Positions 12,046 through 21,608 of a stretch of 64,000 nt of DNA are shown here, one piece after another. The position numbers and the translations under genes are program-made. The DNA is taken from the NCBI GenBank assembly GCA_034336665.1, contig CM067592.1, forward strand, positions 39,311,889-39,375,888, given 5' to 3'. Numbering within the stretch: position 1 is the stretch's first letter; the number at the start of each line of letters is the position of its first letter. Under the pieces are notes generated by a model, which was not told the DNA's origin, did not search any database, and saw nothing but the letters and a program-made list of their open reading frames with translations. This stretch comes from Luscinia megarhynchos. Lineage: Eukaryota; Chordata; Aves; Passeriformes; Turdidae.

Positions 12046-13190
12046 GTGTGCTCTATCTCCCTTCCCGCTGGGCCACTTGTCCACCTCACCACCCAGTTTC
12101 AGGTAATCAGAAACTTGGCAGAAGTACTTTCCATCCCATCATCAAGGCCAAATGTGAAAACACTGAATAGGCATGGGCCCCTCTGTCAAATCCTGGGAGA
12201 GCCAGCTTTGGGCGAGCTGCCCATCTGATTTAAAGCTTTCGAACAGCATGCTCTGAATGCAGCCAGTTAGCTTTCCTATCCATTTCAAAACCATCCAACC
12301 AATCTGCATCCTACAATTTTTTCCAGGAGAAGGCAGTGGAAAACAGTGCTAAATGTTTTGCTGAAGCAAAGCAAATTTCTTTCCTTGCAAGAAGCATCCA
12401 CTGCTCTCCCTAAGAGAAGTGATCAGATTAGTGTGATGACTTGATTTTGTTAAACCCATGCTGACTTTTCCCCATTGCCTCTTTATTTGTTTTCTGCTAA
12501 TTTATATGAGGACTTTTTTCATTACTTTTCTTATTGAAGTAGTTACCAAGCCTGATATTTCCTGATCCTTGAGTCCTTTTTGTAGATAGGCATGACATCT
12601 GCCTTCTTCCAGTCAGGAGGGACGTGGTTTTCACAGCCTATCAAATGTTTTAGGCAGTGGTCTTGAAACAGTGCCAGCCACTTCTTTTGATACCTTGTCT
12701 TAAATTCTGTCTGGGTCCATAAACTCATGTGGATTGTGTCCTTGCAAGAGAGCACAGCTCAGTCCATCTTCCACCACCAGTTGTCAATGTATGCATCACA
12801 GCCTCTTGTTTCTGTGATGTGGGGTCCAATAACCCTGGCAAAGAGAGAGGCAAAAGAGGATAGTGAAAATCTCTCTCTTTTCAGCACTATTAATGAAGTT
12901 TCCCTCCCTGTTTAGTAATGGGCCTTTACCCGCTCCCTTTTACATAAACTGCAAATCCACCTCCTATTTCTTTCCTATTTTACTGAAGGAGTTTGAGCTT
13001 TCCAGTTGTGAGCTTTCCTACCAACTTTCTATGATTCCTGTAGTATTCATAACTCCTGGGCTTAGTATGAAGCTTCCATTCTTCCTGTTTGTTGCCCATA
13101 TTGTATGCACCATTATGCATGCACTTAAGGTGGCTGGAGAACTGGATTTAGGTTTCTTGCCTTTGGAAAATTTGTGACCATTCTTCACTA
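12046..13190 (-). mobile_element. CR1 LINE, coding part of the split copy
   Basis: Minus-strand CR1 continuing the copy broken at 10802. In window order it carries the regions antisense to reverse-transcriptase motifs and then the upstream part of ORF2. The last stretch (about 12860-13190) resembles the region before the RT core. The left edge repeats roughly ten bases of the other half ('atcttccctt' against 'atctccctt'). That overlap could be a target duplication or an imprecise junction. Confidence 0.7.
12110..12755 (-). pseudogene. CR1 ORF2 reverse-transcriptase remnant
   Basis: On the minus strand the best-kept stretch (12543-12755) translates to a segment with 'PPDWKKADVMPIYKK', the conserved entry motif of LINE reverse transcriptases of the CR1 clade. 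About 50 codons further on, near 12463, 'QHGF' is readable, matching the QHGFxKGxS block. Further still, 12130-12160 corresponds to the antisense of the GVPQGSVLGP block, but in broken frames. The enzyme would copy element RNA at a nicked target site. Here the frame has multiple stops and shifts and lacks the downstream catalytic YxDD region, which would lie across the LTR-split junction, so it cannot be functional. Confidence 0.7.
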
Positions 13191-16100
13191 GTCTGGTAGG
13201 TGTGTTTATCTACATTCTTGCTTATCAATAAGCAGGTGTTACAGCTTTGGTCCCTACCCAACAAGTTCATTAAAAAGAGGAAAAATATTTTAGAAATTTT
13301 TTATGTATACTATCTTTTCCAACAACAGCAATTTCTGTCAAAATAAAATACTCACTCTTTTCTCATGTACACGGTAGTCAAAATCTTGGCTTAGAACCCC
13401 ATATATAATGGACTGGACTTAACCTGTACTCTTTTGAATTCAACAGTCGTGGACTTCCTTGCTTTGCAATGGTGAGTCCTCATGAGTGAATAATGTGAAT
13501 TGAATACAAGACTTGTGATATTGCTATCATCTTCAGTGTTAGCAAGAATCAAACGAAGAATCAAAATGATACGTAAACTGTGTATAGAGATTTAACATCT
13601 TGCTTTGCAAATATTTATATAGGGTTTATTGATCAGCAAATTAGACATAAATCACATTTAAATAAATAAAAAATATTAATGTCTATACTGAATGTAAGAT
13701 AGATAAACTTCACTTTTTCGTATAGGGTAATGTTTCTCTTAGTCTTCTAAATATTCCAAACCTTAAGTAATTAATATAATGTGTAGATTTTTTTAAGGGA
13801 CAATCTTTGCAGAATTGAAGTATTTGTTTTTTTCGTATATAGTATCTGAAGTTCTTGTAATGTTTTTAATTAAAATCTAAAAGAACCCTGGTGGCCTTTA
13901 AATTAGTTGCTCTTCCTTTCCTCATCTTTTCTTCCCCTACTGATACCTACTTTTTATTTGTGGCATTCATTTCAGAAATAGGTTTTGAAGATTTTTTTAC
14001 CTGTTTCCCACTTCAAACAGTTAAAATGGAAATTACTTTCTTGATAAAACCACAGTTTTCTGGGTCATAACTATGATCGTAAAACCAGTAAAATACAGTG
14101 TATACTATAAATGTTTAAAGCTTAATTTCAAGTGAACACTTGAGAAACAAGTAAAATTCTATATGTTTGATTTTAACATCTGTATTTCTCCTGCTTTTTG
14201 AGCTCTGTTTTTTTACACATCAAAGAAAAATTTAAAACAATTCAAGGCAATCGATTCTTGCCAGGTGGGTTATACTTCTGCATTTTATTTTGGAGAGCGA
14301 GTTCCCAAAAGGGGTGCAAAACCAATTCAATTCAATAGTCTGAAGAGTTTCGTGGCAGAATTTGGTTCAGTAATACAGGCACAAACAGATTGCACTGCAT
14401 GTGAGTACACTTCCTTATTTTTTAGTCATGGCTGCTTTTTTTTGTGTGCAGTCACATCATCTTGGTAGTATCCTAGATGATTCATGGGTAACAATATAGA
14501 AATGTCAATTTCCCTCAATTCTTGTGGACATCTGGATGTCTTCTCAATTGATGATGAAGCACAGTGAAATTATTGCCTTTAACTAACACTAATAGTAAAA
14601 AAAATCAAGAGGAAGAAAGCAAATCAACCCATCAGACTGACCATGAACTGTGAACTGTGAATGCTGTTGATTATCCAAGTGATTTCTTGCCATTGAAAAC
14701 TCAGTTGGTTAGTCACTTTAAACTGTAATTTGTGTCAGCCTGTCTTTCTAACTTAAGCAAGTATTGCAAGGCTACTTTATCAACTTCAGATGAGCTTGAA
14801 ATATATTACAACTTTTATTCCCTACCAATTAAGAGAACTACAGTGAAGAGTTGAAAGAAATACAGAAGAAAAAAAAAAGGCATTTGTATAAAATAAGAAT
14901 TGCCTCAGTAAAGAGGAAGCCTAAATGCATTCTGATGTCTGGAAGGTGTTGCAGGTGTTGCATCTGGACATTTGAATTCAGTCCATTGATTATCTTGAAA
15001 CATTTTCATTGAGTGAACAAAGCTGCCTGTGACCAGTGGGCAAGATTTCTGTCCAAGCATATCAACAGATTGTTGATAAAAAGAACTATAATACTCTAAA
15101 AATCTGTTTTTGTAACCATATTATTTGTAACCATAATATTTTATTTCCCAGAAGATATTTAAAAGTAGATTAACAGTGTGTGCAAAAGACTGCTTTGGAA
15201 TGTGAAGACAGTTGTCTTGAAGAGGCTACTCTGCTATTTAGTCCTTGACATACAGGGTCTTGGTAGAGGTCTTAGTACTAAAGTGAAAGGTCTGGACATA
15301 GCAAGAAGAAAGGTTTGTGCTTGCTCTTCTAGATTGTGATAAAATGCAAATTGGTATGTCCAAAGTGTTGCATCTAAACTCCTGCTGATGTTCTTCTGAT
15401 GTATCATACAGCTGAATCAGCTTCTTGCTTTTTAAGCTGATAAAAAATTATGCTCTTCCTTCTTTTTTCCCTAACCTGACACACTCACTGTCTGTCACAT
15501 CAGGGAGCATATTAGTTTCTTTTAGTAGGACAAGCAGCACTGTTATCTAAGGGAACTCATATAAAGAACTTTACAGGGTATAAGACAGTAGAGAGGCATC
15601 GGCACTTCAGAAGGAAAGGAGCAGCAAGCCTCTAAATCAATCCCTTCTTTTCCTAAGAGCAGTTTTCACTTTGCTCACATCAGTTACCTGTTTCACAACT
15701 TAGCCTCAAAGAGAGGAATAGACAAAACTAAAGGAAGATGTGTTACAGTATTGAATATGGATTGTCAGTCTTGTATTTGAAGCCAGTTTAGAGCAAAATA
15801 ACTTTGAACAACAGTTGCTTCAAAGTACTACATTTTGAAAATTCTTTAATTTTTTAAGAAATGTATTTTCTTGATTTTTACTTTCTTTTCCTTTTGTAAT
15901 AGCACATTTTTAATATAATGATGTGTGAAAACTTTGTCAGTCAAAAAAATAATTTACATCTATTCCCTAGTTTATGGATATTGTCTTCTTCATTTAGTTT
16001 TTCTACTAGACTTGCAGAACAAAAAACCTTGTCCTCAGGAACAGATTTTTATTGCAACTTTTGGGTTAATGCTTATTTCCTTCTTTTTTTTTTCCCTCCA

Positions 16101-17135
16101 TTGCCACTTGTAAATATTCTATATTTCTGAATCTTGTGACAAAGCCTAATATTGCAATAAAAACCTTGCAAATTTCTTCCTCTATGATCCTACCTTACCA
16201 ACAAGCTATGATCATAACAGTCCCAAGAATTAGCACAGGACTTCTAAAAATGTTTTATTTCTGAATTCTTTTGTTAAGCAGACTGACAAGCTCTCAAATA
16301 AATTATTCACAAAATAAGAGATTTCAATCTCTTAAAATTCATTCTATTAAAATTCAACAAAAATATTTAGCATATTGTGATTATAAGCAGTAATGATAAG
16401 CAGGTCTTGCCTTTGCTCAATCTTCCTCTTTTTCAAGGTAGCCTCTTCTTGATGCAGTTCTAGTTTTTCAAATTATGATCTTGAGAATTCATGGATAAAG
16501 CAGTTGTAAGATTTTTCACCTATGGCAAGTTAACTTTGTAAAACATTCTGACTTTGATATACACTCTAATGCCTCCATCAATGCAATTTGAGAGCATCTG
16601 AAAGAAAAGGGAATAATTTCTTCATTAGTAGCAAGCCACAGCCTATGTTCTTGGAAACTAGGAAGGAAGGAAGAAACAAGATAAATCACAATGTTACCAT
16701 ATTTTCTGAAAGAGATATTGCTGGATCTTTTACATGGTGAAGCAAATACTAAGAAAAAGCATTGAACCCATCTGCGGTACAGAGCAAATAGATCTAGTAT
16801 TATTTTAATGGTCATTCAGGGTATCAGCTCCTCTGTCTTTAAAAGGAAAATTTGTTTCCTGGGTAAATACGCAGTTAAAGCAAAAAAAATATCAAGAGAT
16901 CATTGTGGACAGTCTATCCTTATAATCTGAAACTAAATTCTAGGAGAAAGACCTGTTAGCAAGTATGTAGTTAAGCTTACAGATTACATTTTGTTCTTCT
17001 CATTTGTGTCTCCTTGTGGAGATGATTTTTCCTTTACAGCAATGTGTCTCCTAAGAAGGCATCAGTGGCTTGCTGGTATGACCCAAGATATATAGAGAAT
17101 TATATCAGAGCTATGAATTCGTAAAGGAGGAGTCA
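13191..17135. other. Unique DNA, one exon-like frame
   Basis: No dispersed repeat is recognised. It contains the exon-like segment 14265-14400 (listed separately) and a 15-bp imperfect tandem duplication at 15111-15140 ('tgtaaccat...'). Everything else looks like intron or intergenic DNA. Confidence 0.5.
14265..14400 (+). CDS. Candidate internal exon, identity unknown
   Basis: An open segment of 136 bases lies between a possible acceptor ('gattcttgccag', ending 14264) and a strong donor ('gtgagtac', 14401). In the open frame it reads 45 codons, beginning VGYTSAFYFGERVPKR and ending FGSVIQAQTDCTA. Amino-acid composition is balanced, unlike the Phe/Lys/Ile-rich chance frames elsewhere. Phase would be 0 at the start and 1 at the end. 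I do not recognise the protein. An open run of this length is expected by chance now and then in 64 kb, and the pyrimidine tract before the acceptor is short, so the call is weak. Confidence 0.18.
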
Positions 17136-17839
17136 TGTCCTGGTTTGAAGGTGTCTGCCAATAAAGGCAGAAGATTCTCTTTGAAATGGAGAATGTAAAC
17201 TCCCTCCCTCCAAATTATTGTAAATTTGAAATTAAGGCGCTCTCAGGCAAAGATATGGGAACTAGGAATAACAGTTCTTTACTGGGAAAATTAAAATAGA
17301 AATACAGTATTGCAAAGAATAATCCCAACCCTGACAGAGTCAGAATACAGTCTGACACCCTGTCAGTCAGGGTGCTGGTAGCAGTCCCATTAAATGGTGG
17401 CTGCAGTCCTCCTGCAGTGGCAGGTGTGGTTCCGCTGAAGCAGTGCTCCTGTATAAGGGTGCAGCCTTCCTCCAAAAGTCCAGTGATGATGTAGAAAGGT
17501 CCGGCTTCTCCTATGGAATCCAGTGGAAAGAAGGATAACTTGCTGTCTAAAATCTCAGTTTTCATTTAGGTAGGAAAGGCTTGGCTCCTCTCCTCCTCTC
17601 CCTGGCTGGAGCACCTCCCAATGGGATGATGTAATTTTATCAGTCATACAGTGAGACTTAATGGACCAGCAGCAGATGATATCTTCCTGGATGAAGGATG
17701 GTTGTGGAAAAGATAAAGATGATTGCCCCATCTTGTCTTAAAGAAGGACCATTAGCAGATGGTATGTGCCATGGAGACACGGAATCACTACCCCACCCGG
17801 TTTTAACAGATGGTGATAGAATACACATTTCTGACCACA
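17136..17839 (+). mobile_element. ERV long terminal repeat, copy 2 (solo)
   Basis: A 704-bp unit starting 'tgtcctggtttgaagg' and ending 'ttctgaccaca'. It is the reverse complement of 4899-5635 with scattered substitutions and small indels; for example, the AT-rich 'tgtattttatttc' expansion of copy 1 is absent here. Orientation is given to match copy 1 and is uncertain for the same reasons. No proviral interior adjoins it, so it is probably a solo LTR made by recombination. I could not find a matching target duplication ('agtca' left, 'tcaac' right). The end of a CR1 tail follows 17 bases to the right. Confidence 0.75.
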
Positions 17840-17856
17840 TCAACCCAATGCAAGTC

Positions 17857-18111
17857 ATAAAATCAGAATTGTTTGCATTGGAAAAGACCTTTAAATATCA
17901 TCTGGTCCAACCACCCAGCTATGGACAGGGACATCTCCAACTTGATCTGGTTGTTCAGAGCCCCGTCCAACCTGACTGAATGTTTACAGAGGTATTTACT
18001 GCCTTTCTGTGCATCTCTTTTCCAGAGTTTCAACACCTCCATTATTTATTTTTTTTCCCTTGTTGTCATGTTCCATTGTGGGGAACAGTGAGGAGTTATT
18101 TTAGTTATGGA
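17857..18111 (-). mobile_element. CR1 LINE 3' end, left half of a split copy
   Basis: The typical minus-strand CR1 tail begins 'tcataaaatcagaattg...ttggaaaagacc'. It continues with 'atcatctggtccaaccacc', 'atggacagggacatct' and 'tgttcagagccccgtccaacctgac', then a diverged 'gcatctcttttccagagtttcaacacc'. It ends at the 4-bp duplication flanking the LTR insertion and resumes at 20013. Confidence 0.8.
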
Positions 18112-18221
18112 TGGTGAGGAACGAAATTAAGCCAAATGAGGCAAACTTTGTATAATTTTATTTTGCTCTTTGCTAATCATATATTGGAAATGAAAGAGAC
18201 CAATAAAAAGGATTTACTCTA

Positions 18222-19958
18222 CTAAAGATGGCTAGAGAAGAGAGAGCAAGAGGAAGAAAAATGGAGGGGAGACAGAGAGAGAGAGAGAGAGCAGACAGAG
18301 GGAAAAGAGAACATTAGCAGCGGAGTTCGGGCAGCGTCATCGATGGTGCCAGGCGAGATGCCAGCGGAGGGAGGGCTGCGCTCGCTGCCAGTCTGGGAAT
18401 AGCACCTGGTGACTGGGAATGGACACGGGTTAGGGGAGCGGGCAGCAGGGAATAGACACAGTGAGGGAAGCAGGTCGGGAATGCACATGGTGAGGGGATT
18501 AGGCCAGGAATGGACACGGGCGGAGGGGAGTGGGCTGGGAATGGACACAGGTGAGGGGAGCAGGCAGGGAATGGACACGGGTGAGGGGAGCAGGCAGGGA
18601 ATGGACACAGGTGAGGGGATCAGGCAGCTTGAGGGAATGGACACGGTGAGGGGAGTGGGCCAGAATGGACACAGTGAGGGGGATCTGGCAGGAATGGACA
18701 CAGTAAGAGTGGGCGAGAGGGAATGGACACAGGTGAGGGGCTGAGGGAGCAGGGAATGGACACAGGTGAGGGAGTGGGCCAGGAATGGACACAGGTGAGG
18801 GGAGCAGGCAGGGAATGGACACGGGTTAGGGGGAGCAGGCAGGGAATGGACACAGGTGAGGGGATCAGGCAGCAGGGAATGGACACGGTGAGGGGAGTGG
18901 GCCAGGAATGGACACAGTGAGGGGATCTGGCAGGGAATGGACACAGTAAGGGGAGTGGGCGGGGAATGGACACAGGTGAGGGGAGGCCGGGGAGCAGGGA
19001 ATGGACACAGGTGAGGGAGTGGGCCAGGAATGGACACAGGTGAGGGGATCTGGCAGGGAATGGACACAGTGAGGGGGAGTGGGCCGGGGAATGGACACGC
19101 GGGTGAGGGGATCTGGCAGGGAATGGATACGGTGTGAGGAGTGGGCCGGGGAATGGACGGGTGAGGGGATCTGGCCCAGGGGAATGGATACTGAGGGGGA
19201 GGGGGAGTGGGCCGGGGAATGGACGCGAGGTGAGGGGGATAGGGCAGCAGGGAATGGACACGGGTGGGGGAGCGGGCAGCAGGGAATGGACACAATAAAG
19301 GGAAGTGGGCGGGGAATGGACACGGGTGAGGGGAGTGGGCTGGGAATGGACACAGGTGAGGGGATCTGGCAGGGAATGGATACGGGGAGGGGAGTGGGCC
19401 GGGAATGGACACGGGTGAGGGGATCTGGCAGGGAATGGATACGGGGAGGGGAGTGGGCAGGAGGGCCGGGATCCCAGAGAGGGTGGCAGCGAGGATGGGC
19501 CCAGGGCTCGCTCGGGGCAGGTGGATCACAGGGGTCAGGCAGGGATGCTGGGACGAAGCGGGCAGGGCGCCGGCCAGGGACAGGACAAGGCATGGCAGAC
19601 ATGAGGGCGAGCAAGAACCGGCGAGGGCAGAAGTGCCAAAATGCAGGAGTCCAAAAGCAAGTTGGAGAAACCCCCAAAAAGTCAAAAGAAACAACCCCAA
19701 AGACCCCCCACGGCATATGATGAAGTTACTTTCCTGCCCCCGGCTCGTCCCCAAGTGTGCCCGCCGACAGGAGACCACTGGCCCAGCCCATTCAGAGACC
19801 TTTTGCCATCTGGCTGCAGAGTGTCTCTGTGTGCAGTGTCTGTGGGGTTCCCCCGCTGACCGCCTGGCCCATGGCAGACGGGAGCTGGTGGCCAGGCAGA
19901 GTGACCCCAGAGACAAAGCTTTCTCCATCTTCTCCTGGCCGCCTCTTAGAAGTGGCAC
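18222..19958 (-). other. 578-codon open frame across the LTR minisatellite
   Basis: A frame with ATG 54 bases inside the LTR start runs in LTR sense through the whole minisatellite to a stop in the left flank. The central part is a Pro/Ser/His/Cys-rich repeat that cycles through three related motifs (CPFPAHSPH, VHSLPAPLT, SIPCQIPSP). These are simply the three reading frames of the same 30-bp unit. The unit contains no stop in any of the three minus-strand frames, so length changes do not close the frame. The first ~130 residues include a hydrophobic stretch (LGLFLLTFWGFLQLAFGLL). LTR-encoded proteins exist (the U3 frame of mouse mammary tumour virus), but nothing here shows selection. It is most likely a by-product of the repeat. 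Confidence 0.15.
18396..19465. repeat. ~30-bp GC-rich minisatellite, ~34 copies
   Basis: The unit on the + strand is roughly 'gggaatggacacaggtgagg' followed by 'ggagcaggca' or variants. I count 34 'gaatgga(c/t)'-type cores. Unit length varies by a few bases. Variant endings (ggagtgggcc, ggatctggca, ggagcaggca, taaggggagt) recur in the same order about 244 bases apart (for example 18608 and 18852, 18698 and 18945, 18766 and 19009). This shows a higher-order repeat of about eight units. The + strand is strongly G-rich with many GGG/GGGG runs. It lies wholly inside the LTR. Confidence 0.95.
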
Positions 19959-20012
19959 ATGTGCAATCCTTCCCCATGTGCCTCTCGCAACCTTTTTTGA
20001 GGCATAACAACA

Positions 20013-20510
20013 TGGAATGGCTCTTCACACTTGTTTTTAGTCTGAATATACTTTTTTTTTTTTAAATTTAGAAACCATTGACCTTTGTGCTATGACAATA
20101 CAGGCTCTACTAAAAAGTCTGTGGCCATTTTTCCTATAAACCCCATTAAGTGTTGAAAGGCTACTAGGGGGTCTCCTGAGTGCCTTCTCTTCTCCAGACT
20201 GAGCAACCCCAGCTCTCTCAGCCTTTCCTCATAGGAGAGACATTCCACCCCTCTAATTTTTTTTTTTTTTTTTATTTTTTTTAACCCTTTGGACAAGCTC
20301 AAATAGGTGTATATCTTTCCTGTGCTGGGAACCCCAGGCTTGGACAGAGAACAGTACCTGGAGTCTCATGAGAGCAAGAGAGGCAGAATCATCTCCCTTG
20401 AACTGCTGATCACACTGCTTTTGATACAGCCCACGCTGTAGTTGGCTATGCTCCTGGCTTCTAATATTCTCTCAGAAGTGGTAATAATGTATGTATAGAA
20501 CCCAAAGCAG
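20013..20510 (-). mobile_element. CR1 LINE, right half of a split copy
   Basis: Continues the CR1 interrupted at 18111: 'aaaccattgacctttgtgctatgacaatacagg', 'aaaagtctgtggcc', 'ttctcttctccagactgagcaacccc', 'tcagcctttcctcataggagag', 'atcacactgcttttgatacagccc'. A poly(T) expansion at about 20258-20282 interrupts it. Confidence 0.85.
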
Positions 20511-21256
20511 ATTCTTCTTTTCAGCACCCCTGCTGACTTTTAAAAGTAAAATAAATGATTATTTTGGGCAATGACTTATTTAGCTGAATAACCCATCTGT
20601 GTCAAAAGCCTGTAACAGATGCCTACATACTTTTTTTTTGTACCAGTCAACTGGACATGGCTATGGTACAAGTCTGAGAACTTATTTTGATTATGAAAGA
20701 CAAAAGATGCCAATAGGCATAATTTAATTTTTGTCAATGAATACTCTCCCATGTTTGGAAATGGTTTGAGGCTACAGCACAAGAAACAGATAGGTTCTTG
20801 AATTTTCTTATGGAGATGAAGTTTAGGGTTTCCTCCAAGCTGGACAAAAGAACCTTATGAACATTGGTTCTCATTACAGTTTCAAACTAAAAGTTACAAT
20901 CATGGTAATGAAAATATGCATGTTTAATTTTGTAATGATGTTGTATTAAAAATCAAGAGCTACTTAAACGGTATGTTTTATTCTAACAGGTGGCTTTACC
21001 TGTTCAGTATTACTAGGAAAATGAAAACATGGTAGAGTTCATAGTCCCATATGATCTGTTCAACAGTGCCAGTATTATCTCCCAGTGGTAGAAATTGATT
21101 AAAAATAGCTCAAATGAACCAAGCAAAGAAAATAAAGTCCTTGATAATAATGTTTTAATGAGTAAAACTGAAACCCAGTATCCACAACACAAATATTCCC
21201 AAACCAACCAAATCAACCAACCAAAAAGAAAAAAACTCCCAATCCCCACCCCCCCG
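20511..21256. other. Unique DNA
   Basis: No gene or known repeat is recognised. It ends in a C-rich tract (21245-21256) that forms the left flank of the next LTR. Confidence 0.5.
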
Positions 21257-21608
21257 TGGCTATTTGCTATGAGTGACAAATAACAGCAACACACTTCTTG
21301 CATGGAAGGAAAAAACCACTTTATTAAAACCCGGCCTGTATTTATAGGACTGTTCACGAATCTCAAATGGGACAGCAGCTCATTGGGCAAAAGGAGAAAA
21401 TATCCCATGTCACATACATCATGCACTGTCCTACAGCCAATACCAGGTACTAGTCTTATGTTTATTAATTCCTTTCTATTTGCAAGAAAACTATCACCCT
21501 GGGAAAAATCCTGGCCGGAGCTGAGAAAGTGTCACAGCCTGAGAAAAAGACTCAGATCCTGAGAAAAGGCCTGGCTGAAATTTGCCTAGGCCTTCAGCAG
21601 TGTCCACA
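21257..21608 (-). mobile_element. Short LTR with alpharetrovirus-like promoter layout
   Basis: A 352-bp unit with TG/CA ends (21257 'tggctatttgc'; 21608 'tgtccaca'). The flanks are CCCCCG (21251-21256) and CCCCCC (21609-21614), a possible 6-bp duplication with one mismatch. On the minus strand a TATA box, CCTATAAATACAGG (21335-21348), is followed within about 20 bases by AATAAA (21320-21325). This is the close spacing known from avian leukosis virus LTRs, where both signals sit at the end of U3 and R is short. U3 holds a decayed internal repeat of 'cctgagaaaa' blocks (about 21495-21570). Because the flank is a C-run, the duplication is weak evidence. Confidence 0.55.

Larger units (their letters stand above)
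18112..20012 (-). mobile_element. 1.9-kb LTR with internal minisatellite (solo)
   Basis: The unit has TG/CA ends (18112 'tggtgaggaacg'; 20012 'cataacaaca'), flanked by the same 4 bases, TGGA, at 18108-18111 and 20013-20016. On the minus strand the LTR starts 'TGTTGTTATGCCTC' and ends 'TTCCTCACCA'. An AATAAA followed by a short U5-like segment lies near the left end (about 18155-18165), supporting minus orientation. A 4-bp duplication is characteristic of class I (gammaretrovirus-like) ERVs. About 1.07 kb of the 1.9 kb is a minisatellite, so the LTR without it would be about 0.83 kb. There is no gag, pol or env. The insertion lies in a CR1 copy whose two halves match on either side, which independently confirms the boundaries. 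Confidence 0.8.

Noticed and set aside
13444..13468. 25-base interval between an acceptor and gtgagtcc
   Set aside because: Too short to judge, open in all frames by length alone, and not a multiple of three; a chance splice-site pair is likely.
17136..17145. Target duplication for LTR copy 2
   Set aside because: Left (agtca) and right (tcaac) flanks do not match well enough at any boundary choice.
18396..19465. CRISPR-like array
   Set aside because: Units are directly tandem without unique spacers and the genome is a bird's; it is a minisatellite.
18409..19720. Several Gly/Met/Asp-rich + strand frames and further minus frames
   Set aside because: Alternative frames of the same 30-bp minisatellite.
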